A DNA stretch of 64,000 nt from Catenuloplanes atrovinosus (GTDB taxonomy: Bacteria > Actinomycetota > Actinomycetes > Mycobacteriales > Micromonosporaceae). Below are positions 17,163 through 25,086 of the stretch, piece by piece (the first letter of the stretch is position 1; every line of letters begins with the position of its first letter). Location of the stretch: NCBI RefSeq assembly GCF_031458235.1, contig NZ_JAVDYB010000001.1, positions 4,237,001-4,301,000 on the forward strand, written 5' to 3'. The notes beneath the pieces are model-generated. The model was not told where the DNA came from. It saw nothing but the letters and a program-made list of their open reading frames with translations, and did not search any database. The position numbers and the translations under genes are program-made.

Positions 17163-17933
17163 TCACCCCACTGCCGCCCCGGTTCGGATATCGATGACCT
17201 CCGCCAGGCCGTGGGCGAGATCCTCTCTGTCCCAGGCGACGAACATCATTCTGAGCTGGCCGAGCAGATAGTCGATCCGTTCCTCGCCGAGCTTCGCGAT
17301 GAAGTCGTCCAGCAGCCTGGCGATCGCCACCGAGGACGGCTCGGTTGCGGTGGTGGTGACATCCGCCAGCTTCGCCGCGATCTCCTCGAAATGGTCGCCC
17401 GCGAGGTCCTTCAGCGCGTCGGGATGGTGCTGGAACCAGTAGCTGCGGGCCACCTCCGGGCGCGAGAGAATGGCCTGCCGGAGATAGCTGAGGCGCTCCT
17501 GCTCAACCGCCCGCTCCTGCTGCTCGACGACGGCCCGGCGCCGGAGTGCGTTCACCTCCTCGGCGGCCTGCCGTGCGGCGTCGGAGGCGTACACCGTCAT
17601 CCGTGAGCGGGCGAGCCGCACCCCTGACGGAAGCTGGTGCCGCCACCGCTCCCCGGCGAGCACATTGAGTTCGATCTCCAACCGGCCCGCATCGGTCACG
17701 AGATAGCCGGCGGCGTGCCGGTTCGCCTCCACATAGAACGTGTTGCGCAGTCTCCATCGGAGGTCCGGCGGGCCGTACCAGTCGATCTCGAAATGGGTGT
17801 CGAAGTACGCGCCGGCCATCTTGCTGTTCAGCGCGGCCGTGAAATGCTCGCTCCGGGCCGGCTCCACCTCGACGAGTTCCGGCCTGGCCAGCAGACGGCG
17901 TACGTCCCACCCGAACGGCGACGAGAAATTCAT
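17163..17933 (-). CDS. Unknown coiled-coil protein, last gene of the cyclase operon
   Basis: A 256-residue protein with no signal peptide or membrane helix. The N-terminal part (about 1-130) is beta-rich: FDTHFEIDWYGPPDLRWRLRNTF, LEIELNVLAGERWRHQLPSGV. A charged helix with coiled-coil character follows (AAEEVNALRRRAVVEQQERAVEQERLSYLRQ), then a helical C-terminus. The beta part plus Glu/Gln/Arg-rich helix loosely recalls SPFH/band-7 proteins, but no defining motif is visible. ATG 17933 is chosen over the longer open frame because it forms an ATGA overlap with the preceding gene's stop (17930-17933). Function unknown; context suggests an effector or partner of the upstream large protein. Confidence 0.75.
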   Translation of the reverse strand: MNFSSPFGWDVRRLLARPELVEVEPARSEHFTAALNSKMAGAYFDTHFEIDWYGPPDLRWRLRNTFYVEANRHAAGYLVTDAGRLEIELNVLAGERWRHQLPSGVRLARSRMTVYASDAARQAAEEVNALRRRAVVEQQERAVEQERLSYLRQAILSRPEVARSYWFQHHPDALKDLAGDHFEEIAAKLADVTTTATEPSSVAIARLLDDFIAKLGEERIDYLLGQLRMMFVAWDREDLAHGLAEVIDIRTGAAVG

Positions 17934-20041
17934 CGGAGCACCACCGGTTCGGGCGAACGGGCGCCACGGGCGAACGGATCGGCGTGGCAGATTCGTTCGA
18001 TCATCAGGTCGCGCACGGCGCGACGGCGTGGGTCGACGTCGCCGCCCATCGGCTGCCATTGCACGACGAAGCCCACCAGCCGCGAGGCCCGGACGCTCGC
18101 GCCCGGATTCACCCCCACCGCCTGAAACATCAGCTCACCGACCACCGGTGCCAGACTCGAATCCTCCGCCGCGGCCGACAGCCACGAGGCCATCGCCGGC
18201 CAGATCTCCTCGGGCACTGCCGGGAGCAACGCGAAGACCTGGCTCAGGCCGGCGACCAGCTCCGTCCGCGTCTGCTCCGGCTGTTCGAGAAGAAACCGCA
18301 GGAGCCGCCTGGCGCCGGGCGGATCGGCGGTCAACCCGGCGAGGCAGCGCAGGCCCACCGATCGGCGCGGCTCTTCGGCAGTGATCCAGTCGGTCACCCG
18401 GTGCAGCACGTCCAGCCGGTGCCGAGGCCGCTCCCAAAGTCGCAGGACACCGGCCACGACTTCACTCTCCACGCTGTCGAACCCACGTGCTGCCAGATTG
18501 TTGAGCCTGGTGAAGGCCGCCCGCGGATAACTGTCCGCGAGTTCGCCCGCGCAAACTATCGCGATCATGCCGAGCACTCCGGTGTCGGTCGACTCGGACG
18601 CCCACCGGTTCAGCCGTCTACGTGTCCTCGGGCCTGCCTCCGGACTCAGCGCGATCGCTGTCACCAGCCCGGCGACCACGGGGCGAAGGGTCACGTGCTG
18701 CCAGCGCTGGATGACCCAGTAGATCTCCGGCGCATCGGGTTCCGGCACCGACATCGCCATCGTGAACATGGCGTCGGCTATCCGTTCGGCGATCGGTACC
18801 GACGGCACACTCCCCCGTCTCATGGGAAGCCGCACGGCCCAGAACCACAGGTGTTTCCGGAATTCGTCCGATCGGTCCGCGTGCACGAAACCGAGCACGG
18901 ACGCCGCGTAGGCGGGCCGATCGAACATGACCCGGTGCCGTTCGTCGAGTCGAGCGTTCACCGTGGCCGCCAGCTGCCTGATGCCGGCGCTTGCGATCCC
19001 GCCGTACGCATCCGGCGGCTCTTTGAGCTCCCGGCCGAGCGCCTCGGCCTGACGCAGGACCAGGCTGCCCGGCTCGCCCTCCAAGAACGCCAGTGCGATG
19101 AGGAACAGCCGGGCGCGAGCGTCCTCGACCTTGGCGAACCACCCCTCCAACTCGTCGTTCCAGTTGCGGTACGCCTGCACGGCCTGCTCCGCGATCGCCG
19201 TGACCGGATCGTTGACGTTCTGCGCGAGCACGATGTCCGCGGCGGCGACGATGCGCAGCGCGAGGCGTCGCACCTGACGCGGAGGGAGATCCGTCAGGGT
19301 CTCCGCGAGCGCCTGGTGATGCGCCAGCGCGTCGACGTCGAGCCGGTGTTCCTGACCCGCCAGCTCCTTCAGCAGCACCGCTCGTGGCTCGGGCGGACCG
19401 ACCGCCAGCGCGTTGACGCCATGCACCCCACCGAGGAGCTGCTGGACGCGCGGATCGATGATCACTACAAGATAGTCACCGCGGGTGATCAGAACCCTCT
19501 GGTAGGTCGCTATCTCGGACTCCAGCGCCGACACGGACCGGCTGACGGCACCGTCCGGTACCGTGAGAATGTAGGCCGCCGCGCTCTGACTCGGCCAGCC
19601 GACCTGGTCGATCGGCAGCAGGCATTGCTTGTCGTCATCGATCGGCACGTCATGCACCGGGCGTCCGAGCCTGCTCAGCAGCGCCACCGCCGCCGTGTGG
19701 ACACCGGTCCCCCGCTCGCCCACCAACAGCACGCTTCGGTGTTCCTCGACCACCGTGGCCGCCCGGTCGGTATCCATCGCGAGCTTGGGATTGGCAGGCC
19801 GGAAGAAGACGCGGTCGACGTAGCCCTCGAGCGTCAGGGTGATGTCCCCGGCGTTCAGCTGCTGAGCGGCACGGATCTGACCGTAGTACTGGTTGATGTA
19901 CTGGTTCATGCTGCGGGTGTACGTAGCCGTTTGCCCGTAGTTCGTCGCCGTGACCGGTCCGTCGAGTCCCAGCAGGTCGGCGGGCTCGTCCGGGTCGTAC
20001 TCCTCCTCGGCAGGGAACTGGGTCTCGGGTGCGTCGATCAT
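17930..20041 (-). CDS. Large unknown protein with degenerate P-loop NTPase-like domain and helical repeats
   Basis: A 703-residue soluble protein. After an acidic, low-complexity start (EEEYDPDEPADLLGL) and a Tyr/Asn/Gln-rich stretch (MNQYINQYYGQ), residues 104-116 read VLLVGERGTGVHT. This has the glycine pattern of a Walker A loop, but Val stands where the catalytic Lys should be. LVVIIDP (191-197) resembles Walker B. Residues about 300-680 are helical, HEAT/ARM-like (RWASESTDTGVLGMIAIVCAGELAD, LLRFLLEQPEQTRTELVAGLSQ). This plan recalls STAND-type signalling or effector proteins, though ATP hydrolysis looks doubtful. ATG 20041 overlaps the cyclase stop as ATGA. No catalytic effector domain was recognised. 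Confidence 0.78.
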   Translation of the reverse strand: MIDAPETQFPAEEEYDPDEPADLLGLDGPVTATNYGQTATYTRSMNQYINQYYGQIRAAQQLNAGDITLTLEGYVDRVFFRPANPKLAMDTDRAATVVEEHRSVLLVGERGTGVHTAAVALLSRLGRPVHDVPIDDDKQCLLPIDQVGWPSQSAAAYILTVPDGAVSRSVSALESEIATYQRVLITRGDYLVVIIDPRVQQLLGGVHGVNALAVGPPEPRAVLLKELAGQEHRLDVDALAHHQALAETLTDLPPRQVRRLALRIVAAADIVLAQNVNDPVTAIAEQAVQAYRNWNDELEGWFAKVEDARARLFLIALAFLEGEPGSLVLRQAEALGRELKEPPDAYGGIASAGIRQLAATVNARLDERHRVMFDRPAYAASVLGFVHADRSDEFRKHLWFWAVRLPMRRGSVPSVPIAERIADAMFTMAMSVPEPDAPEIYWVIQRWQHVTLRPVVAGLVTAIALSPEAGPRTRRRLNRWASESTDTGVLGMIAIVCAGELADSYPRAAFTRLNNLAARGFDSVESEVVAGVLRLWERPRHRLDVLHRVTDWITAEEPRRSVGLRCLAGLTADPPGARRLLRFLLEQPEQTRTELVAGLSQVFALLPAVPEEIWPAMASWLSAAAEDSSLAPVVGELMFQAVGVNPGASVRASRLVGFVVQWQPMGGDVDPRRRAVRDLMIERICHADPFARGARSPEPVVLR

Positions 20042-20868
20042 CGCGGGCCGCCCTGGTGCATGCCGCCGTGATTCACCGTGGCGACCTGACCGGAGTTCTC
20101 TCTCACCGTGGGCCCCGCGATCCCGCGCGGAGTGCCGGGCGCCCGGGCGGACGACGGCCCGGCGTCGGACTGCGGCAACCCGATGGCCAGGAGATTTCCC
20201 GATACCTCCGGGACGAGGAGCCACGCGCGCTGCGCGAACGACTTGCCCTCCACGGTGGCGGGCACCTCGAGGAAGTGATCCGGGTGCCGGCCCGCGTACC
20301 CCTCGGCCACCACGTCCTGGAAGACCCGATCGGACAGAATGCACGCGAGGAACGTGACGTGCGGGCTCGCGGCGGCGAGCATGGCCTTGACCGGCCGGGA
20401 ATCGAGCAGACGGTGGGTGTCGTTGCGGGCCGCGCCGTTTCCGGTGCGGTCCGGGCGATCGGAGTCGACGGGCAACGGGCCGACGTTGAGGCTCATCCGC
20501 AACCGCAGCCTCGCCTGTCCCTGGCGAACCGAACGGTTGTGGGACGCCAGCCGCGCCTGGAGAAGCGCCGGCACCGGTTCGATCACGTACGGCAGGATCT
20601 CGGTCGGCAAGCCGATGGCGAATCCGTCGCCGGAGGGACCGAAGAACAGCGGACTGTTCCAGTGCTGGCCCAGTCCCGCGTCGGCGAAGACCTCACCGAC
20701 CAGGCTCGGGATGAGCCCACTGATCGTCTCTTGGGTACTGCCGGGCTCGGCGGTGAAGTCCTTCGCGTCGACTGCCATGATCGCCCGGTACGGGGGTAGA
20801 TCGACCGACTGCTCGAACGGAACGTGTCCCATGTGGCCTCCAGCCATCAGGTGCGCGAACCCGGTCAT
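20038..20868 (-). CDS. Class III nucleotidyl cyclase-like protein
   Basis: A 276-residue single-domain cyclase. Residues 28-38 (RAIMAVDAKDF) match the first metal-binding strand with Asp34/Asp37, and SGDGFAIG (79-86) is the second metal loop with Asp81. LRMSLNVGPL (123-132) is the following core strand. ARNDTHRLLDS (147-157) resembles the Asn-Arg segment that stabilises the transition state (N..AAR in canonical cyclases). So catalysis looks possible, with cAMP, cGMP, cCMP or cUMP undecided. The last 35 residues are disordered. It overlaps the regulator upstream and the large protein downstream by ATGA. Pycsar antiphage systems use similar stand-alone cyclases with adjacent effectors. Confidence 0.8.
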   Translation of the reverse strand: MTGFAHLMAGGHMGHVPFEQSVDLPPYRAIMAVDAKDFTAEPGSTQETISGLIPSLVGEVFADAGLGQHWNSPLFFGPSGDGFAIGLPTEILPYVIEPVPALLQARLASHNRSVRQGQARLRLRMSLNVGPLPVDSDRPDRTGNGAARNDTHRLLDSRPVKAMLAAASPHVTFLACILSDRVFQDVVAEGYAGRHPDHFLEVPATVEGKSFAQRAWLLVPEVSGNLLAIGLPQSDAGPSSARAPGTPRGIAGPTVRENSGQVATVNHGGMHQGGPR

Positions 20869-21656
20869 CGTCGGCCGTCATGCCCTCCCGGCTCTGCCCA
20901 GAAATGTGCTTTCGGGGAGTAACCGCCACCATCCACACCCGGATAGGCGTGCCGGGACAGCGCGTCCACGTCCACGATGACCACAAGACGCCGTCCGGTT
21001 CTCAGCACGCCGGCGGCGCGCAGCGCGGACAACTCACCCACGACAGCGTTACGGGACGCACCAACCAGTTCGGCGAGCTCCTGCTGAGGCAGGCTGACCG
21101 GAGGCCGGCCGGGTATCCTGCGGTTCTCCTCCTCCAGCCGTAGCAGTGCGCGGGCCAGGCGCTGCCGGACCGGAAGCACGGCCAACTCGGTCCGCTGGAT
21201 GTCCGCCTCGCGCAGCCGGTCGACCGTGTACGTGGCGAACCCCGGGGCCACGGTCGGACGGCTCACGAAGTCCCGGAACTGGTCACCGGTGAGCAGCTGT
21301 GTCAGCACCGTCGTCAACGCGGTGACGGTCGCGAATCGTGGCTGCCCGTCAAGCGCGGCGAAGTCACCCACCACATCACCGGCCGCGCGGACGGTCAGCA
21401 TCGCCTGGGCGCCGTCCGGCTCGCACCGCGCGATCTTCACGCAACCCGCGAGAATGACGTGCACGTGCCGGCCTCGATCCCCCTGGCGGAAGATCATGTC
21501 GCGTGGGGCGAATCGCACCGGCACTCCGACCTGGAGGATTCCCTTCCACTCCGCCTCCGGCAGCGACCCGAAAAGTCCACCGGCCGGCAATGCGGTCCAT
21601 TGTGAGTAACGGGCCACGTGCCGAGCGTAGTCGCACTGCGGTCGCCTGGCGAACAC
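20865..21656 (-). CDS. Crp/Fnr-family transcriptional regulator with cyclic-nucleotide-binding fold
   Basis: A 263-residue regulator, first of the four-gene operon. The cNMP-binding domain spans about 30-130 (VRFAPRDMIFRQGDRGRHVHVILAGCVKI). In the phosphate-binding cassette GDFAALDGQPRFAT (97-110), Arg107 and Thr110 are kept, while the usual Glu contacting the ribose is Asp98. The C-terminal winged helix has SLPQQELAELVGASRNAVVGELSALRAAGVL (188-218). It probably senses the product of the cyclase it is coupled to, and may autoregulate. GTG 21656 is the longest start; GTG 21617 would give 250 residues and is equally plausible. Confidence 0.88.
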   Translation of the reverse strand: MFARRPQCDYARHVARYSQWTALPAGGLFGSLPEAEWKGILQVGVPVRFAPRDMIFRQGDRGRHVHVILAGCVKIARCEPDGAQAMLTVRAAGDVVGDFAALDGQPRFATVTALTTVLTQLLTGDQFRDFVSRPTVAPGFATYTVDRLREADIQRTELAVLPVRQRLARALLRLEEENRRIPGRPPVSLPQQELAELVGASRNAVVGELSALRAAGVLRTGRRLVVIVDVDALSRHAYPGVDGGGYSPKAHFWAEPGGHDGRR

Positions 21657-21711
21657 TCACTCGGGCACGACATTGCCGGAGATTGATCTGAGCAGCGTGC
21701 GGCGTGACGGC

Positions 21712-22392
21712 TCAGAGTGGTGATCCGGGCACCCGGTCCCGGCCGTCCGTCCAGCCGCGGCGGGCGGCCAGGATCACGACCAGCAGGACGATCGACAGCA
21801 GCGGCGCCGGGTGGCCGAGGATCAGCGCGAGCAGCAGGTCGAGCAGCCCGCCGGTGACCGCGGCGGCGAAGACCCAGGCCGGCGCGGTGCCGCCGCCCCG
21901 GCGCCGGCCGCGGACCGTGCCCCACGGCTTGGCGATGGACAGCCAGCCCTGGAACGCGATCGCCGAGGCCATCAGCGCCGTGCCCGCCACCTGCGCCGGC
22001 GCCGGACCGGTCACGGCGGACTCGGCGAGCTGCGGCGACAGCAGGAAGATGCCCGCGTAGAGCTGCACGAGCGTGATCGCGAACTTGGTCAGCACCCACC
22101 AGTGCCGGAAGAAGCCCCACGGCGTCGCGGCCGACAGCACGATCCCGGTGAACGCGGAGACGCCCGCCATCGGCGCCAGCAGCCGGCCGTCCGTGGCCAG
22201 CGACATCGCGGTCGAGGCCGTGCGCACGGCCGGGTCATCCGAGGCGAGCCCGGTGGCGAGCATGACGCACAGCGCCATCGCCTGCGCCATCCAGCCGGCC
22301 GAGCTGAGCACATGAAGCCAGACGGTCAACTGCCGCCACCGTTTCCGATCCCGCACGCCGCCCATCGTCGCCGGAACGCGGCCCGCTGCCAT
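21712..22392 (-). CDS. Integral membrane protein of unknown function
   Basis: A protein of about 226 residues with five to six hydrophobic helices: LTVWLHVLSSAGWMAQAMALCVML, LLAPMAGVSAFTGIVLSA, FAITLVQLYAGIFLL, ALMASAIAFQGWL, VFAAAVTGGLLDLLLALIL and LLSIVLLVVILA. The WLHVLSSAGWM opening is typical of small actinobacterial heme- or DUF2269-like membrane proteins, but no heme ligand pattern is certain. ATG 22392 and ATG 22365 (MGGVRDRKRWRQ) are both possible starts; neither has a convincing ribosome binding site. It faces a divergent gene across a perfect palindrome. Confidence 0.7.
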   Translation of the reverse strand: MAAGRVPATMGGVRDRKRWRQLTVWLHVLSSAGWMAQAMALCVMLATGLASDDPAVRTASTAMSLATDGRLLAPMAGVSAFTGIVLSAATPWGFFRHWWVLTKFAITLVQLYAGIFLLSPQLAESAVTGPAPAQVAGTALMASAIAFQGWLSIAKPWGTVRGRRRGGGTAPAWVFAAAVTGGLLDLLLALILGHPAPLLSIVLLVVILAARRGWTDGRDRVPGSPL

Positions 22393-22397
22393 CCACG

Positions 22398-22428
22398 ATG
22401 ACCCGTAGTCACGGTGACTACGGGTCAT
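22398..22428. promoter_or_regulatory. Perfect 31-bp palindrome between divergent genes
   Basis: ATGACCCGTAGTCAC (22398-22412) and GTGACTACGGGTCAT (22414-22428) are exact complements around a single central G. It lies 6 bp from the start of the minus-strand membrane gene and about 150 bp upstream of the plus-strand gene. The one-base centre suits a dimeric regulator site better than a terminator. No regulator gene is adjacent, so the cognate protein is unknown. Confidence 0.6.
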
Positions 22429-22581
22429 CCCCGAGCCGGGCCTCAGGTCATGTGCAGCGGCCGCCGGGTGGACCGGATCACCCGGCCCGCGGCGCCCACC
22501 GCGGGCGGCCTCCCTTCCGAATCCGTGGCCGCAAGTCCGAACGGGCCGTGTACCCGTCACCACGCGGGGTACCCGGCCGCC

Positions 22582-23118
22582 ATGATGACGCGAGTGGTGT
22601 GGCAGGGCGTGGTGGCGGGCCTGGCCGGGGTCGCCGTGATGACCTTGGCCGAGAAGGCCGAACAGCGGTTCACCGGGCGACCCGACTCGTACGTCCCCGC
22701 CCGCACGCTGTCCCGCCTGACCGGCCTGCCCGAGAGCGGCCCGCGCCCGCCACGCTGGCGCAACCTGGCCATGCACTACGGCACCGGCGCCGCCGTGGGC
22801 GTGCTGCGCAGCGTGATGGCCCAGGCCGGCCTGCGCGGCCCGGTCGCCTCCGGCATGTTCACCGTGGTCCGCCTGACCACCGACCAGATCCTGGAGAACG
22901 CCACCGGCACCGGCGCCCCACCCCAGACCTGGCCCCGCACCGAACTCGCCGTCGACCTCCTCCACAAGGCCGTCTACGGCTTCGTCACCGGCGCCGTCGC
23001 CGATTCCCTCGCCGCCCGCGGCGGCCCCGGCCCCGGCCGGCGGCACGCCTCCCTCCGCCCCGGCCGCGAGTCCGGTGTCGGCCCGATCCCCCGCCGCGCG
23101 GCCTGGGCCGCGCGTTAG
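22582..23118 (+). CDS. Conserved hypothetical membrane-associated protein
   Basis: A 178-residue protein. The N-terminal helix VVWQGVVAGLAGVAVMTLAEKAEQRF (about 4-30) is membrane-like, as are MHYGTGAAVGVLRSVM and LLHKAVYGFVTGAVADSLA. The pattern of several short hydrophobic helices with AEK and TGRP motifs recalls YagU/DUF1440-type small membrane proteins, which is tentative. Two adjacent ATGs (22582, 22585) can serve as start. The C-terminal 25 residues are Arg/Pro-rich and cytoplasmic. It converges with the next gene, with 7 bp between stops. Confidence 0.65.
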   Translation: MMTRVVWQGVVAGLAGVAVMTLAEKAEQRFTGRPDSYVPARTLSRLTGLPESGPRPPRWRNLAMHYGTGAAVGVLRSVMAQAGLRGPVASGMFTVVRLTTDQILENATGTGAPPQTWPRTELAVDLLHKAVYGFVTGAVADSLAARGGPGPGRRHASLRPGRESGVGPIPRRAAWAAR

Positions 23119-23125
23119 GCCCCGG

Positions 23126-23773
23126 TCAGAGCAACACCCGACGCCTGGTCTCCGCGGCGTCGCTCTCCAGCACCGCGCGCGCTTCCGGGAGACTTCGACG
23201 GGCGATCTCCAAGAGGCCGACCGTCCGGTCCCGTAGCTCCCCGACCCATTCCTCCCTGGTCCAGTCCTCGCCGCTGGTCGCCACCGCGACGATCCTCGCG
23301 GCGTCCTCCTCCGCCGCGGTCACGTCCCCCAGCATCAGCGACGCCCGGAACCGGATCTCGAGATGCCAAGGGTCGTCCACCCCCGACTTCAGCAGCTCGG
23401 ACGCCTCGTGGCGAACGTCCTCCACGGAGGTGAACCTGGCGAAGTACGGCAACGCCTCCCGCTCGATGATCTGCAACAGCTCCGTCATCACCGGTTCGGC
23501 CTCGTCGACGCCGGCCGGCGCCGCCAACGGCGGACGACCACGGCCGATGGGGGCGCAGAAAGGCCCCATCAAGTCTTCCTGAGGAACCGGCAAGAACTGC
23601 ACGACCATGGACACGTACAACGAATCGCCTCGTGGGCGCGCGTCAAGAAGGAGGGTTCTGAAAACGGTATCCGAAGGCTCCACGAAAAGAAGTCGCCTCT
23701 TGATTTTCCAGTCACCCGGCAGGGCCGGAATCAGATACCGATCCGCGCAGCGTTGCCATAGTCTCAGATTCAC
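23126..23773 (-). CDS. Hypothetical soluble protein
   Basis: A 215-residue protein starting at GTG with NLRLWQRCADRYLIPALPGDW and ending AAETRRRVLL. A GAGGGG lies 7 nt upstream. The first half is beta-rich with aromatic residues (LFVEPSDTVFRTLLLDARPRGDSLYVSMVVQF) and the second half helical (TSVEDVRHEASELLKSGVDDPWHLEIRF). This plan resembles DUF4304-like proteins often found near toxin-immunity genes, but assignment is not secure. Codon use shows slightly less G/C bias than neighbouring operons. Confidence 0.65.
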   Translation of the reverse strand: MNLRLWQRCADRYLIPALPGDWKIKRRLLFVEPSDTVFRTLLLDARPRGDSLYVSMVVQFLPVPQEDLMGPFCAPIGRGRPPLAAPAGVDEAEPVMTELLQIIEREALPYFARFTSVEDVRHEASELLKSGVDDPWHLEIRFRASLMLGDVTAAEEDAARIVAVATSGEDWTREEWVGELRDRTVGLLEIARRSLPEARAVLESDAAETRRRVLL

Positions 23774-23871
23774 CTGAGGCCCCTCAATGTTGACCGCACA
23801 ACCGAATGTACTCCGTGTGACTCCCCACCCCGGTGGTCACCGGAAAAGATCTGGCCCGCGATGACGGCACC

Positions 23872-23905
23872 GCGCCCGCTCCCCGGCGTGGCGGGGAGCG
23901 GGCGC
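23872..23905 (-). terminator. Terminator of the MacAB-like efflux operon
   Basis: GCGCCCGCTCCCC (23872-23884) pairs perfectly with GGGGAGCGGGCGC (23893-23905), giving a 13-bp stem with an 8-nt loop. It lies directly after the minus-strand permease stop at 23911 and upstream of the next minus-strand gene. Confidence 0.75.
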
Positions 23906-23910
23906 CCTCG

Positions 23911-25086
23911 CTACGAGTTCAACGCGGACGTCGGCGGCGTGCGCGCCGCCCGGAGCGCCGGGTAGAAGCCGGCCACCGCGCCGATCACCAGTGTCGCCGC
24001 GACCGCGGTGACCAGGGCGACCGGTGGGAGGGCGAACGGGGTGCCGCTGATCAGCGCCATCCCGCCGGTGACGGCGGCGCCGAGGGCGCAGCCGCAGACG
24101 CCGCCGAGCGCGGACAGCAACAGTGCCTCCGCCAGGAACTGGACCAGCACGTGCCGCCGGGTGGCGCCGAGCGACCGCCGCAGTCCGATCTCCCGGCGGC
24201 GCTCCAGCACCGAGATGATCATCGTGTTCGCCACGCCGATGCCGCCGACCAGCAGCGCGACCGAGCCGATACCGATCAACAGCCCGGTGAACGCCCGATC
24301 GGCGGCGTTCTTCGCGGCGAGCGCGTCCGACGGGCGCGACACGTCCACCTCGTTCGGGGCCTGCGGCGAGATGGTGCGGGCCAGCAGCGGCCGCACCCGC
24401 TCCACGGCCTCCTCCGCGGACCGCTCGTAGAGCGTGGTCGGCCGGCCGTCGAAGCCGAAGCGCTCGGTCGCCACCCCGGCGCCGATCAGCGCGGCACCGT
24501 CCAGCTCCGGCGCCAGCGGCACCGGGTCCAGGACGCCGAGCACCGTGAAGAACGCGCCGCCCAGCCACACCTGGGAGCCCGGTGACACCACGCCGAGCCG
24601 GCGGGCCGCGGACGCGCCGAGCACCACGCCGGGGAAGCGCGCGGTCGCCTCGTTGAGCCAGTCGCCGGTCCGGACCGTCCCGGCCACCACGTCGAGCAGC
24701 CCCAGATCCGCCACCATCGTGGTGATGCCGCCCGTCTCGGCCGGGTCGGAGAGCGGGCTGCGGTACACCGGCTCGGTCAGCGCCGCGGTGCTGCCGACCG
24801 ACTCGACGCCGTCCATCATGGCCACCTTGCCGGCGGCGTCGGCGGCCAGCGTGACCTGCTGCCCGGTCAGGTCCCGGCCGGCCTTCGCGGTGAGCAGGTT
24901 CGTACCGAGCCGGGCCAGTTCCTCGTTCAGCCGGGCCTGGCCGGACGCGGAGATGCCGATTACCGACACCATGGCGGCGATGCCGATCGCGATGCCCAGC
25001 GCGGACAGCACGGCCCGCGCGGGCCGGGCCCGCAGGCCGGTGGTGCCGAGCCGGAGCACGTCACGGGCGAGCAGCCGGGATCTCAT
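23911..25086 (-). CDS. MacB/FtsX-type ABC transporter permease
   Basis: A 391-residue permease. One N-terminal helix (AVLSALGIAIGIAAMVSVIGI, about 25-45) is followed by a large extracytoplasmic MacB_PCD domain. Three C-terminal helices form the FtsX domain (GIGSVALLVGGIGVANTMIISVLERRREIGLRRSLGA, ALLLSALGGVCGCALGAAV, AVAATLVIGAVAGFYPALRAAR). The coupling segment ERRREIGLRRSLGATRRHV is diagnostic. It works with the ATPase and adaptor encoded just upstream as a mechanotransmission-type exporter of antibiotics, peptides or lipids. Its ATG overlaps the ATPase stop (25083-25086). Confidence 0.92.
   Translation of the reverse strand: MRSRLLARDVLRLGTTGLRARPARAVLSALGIAIGIAAMVSVIGISASGQARLNEELARLGTNLLTAKAGRDLTGQQVTLAADAAGKVAMMDGVESVGSTAALTEPVYRSPLSDPAETGGITTMVADLGLLDVVAGTVRTGDWLNEATARFPGVVLGASAARRLGVVSPGSQVWLGGAFFTVLGVLDPVPLAPELDGAALIGAGVATERFGFDGRPTTLYERSAEEAVERVRPLLARTISPQAPNEVDVSRPSDALAAKNAADRAFTGLLIGIGSVALLVGGIGVANTMIISVLERRREIGLRRSLGATRRHVLVQFLAEALLLSALGGVCGCALGAAVTGGMALISGTPFALPPVALVTAVAATLVIGAVAGFYPALRAARTPPTSALNS

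Noticed and set aside
17984-20071. A 695-codon plus-strand frame across the cyclase operon
   Set aside because: Composition is dominated by Arg, His and Pro, and it runs antisense to three well-structured overlapping genes.
20038-20868. Definite assignment as a Pycsar uridylate/cytidylate cyclase
   Set aside because: The fold and metal residues support a cyclase, but the base-specificity residues cannot be judged by eye and no known Pycsar effector (TIR or transmembrane) is present.
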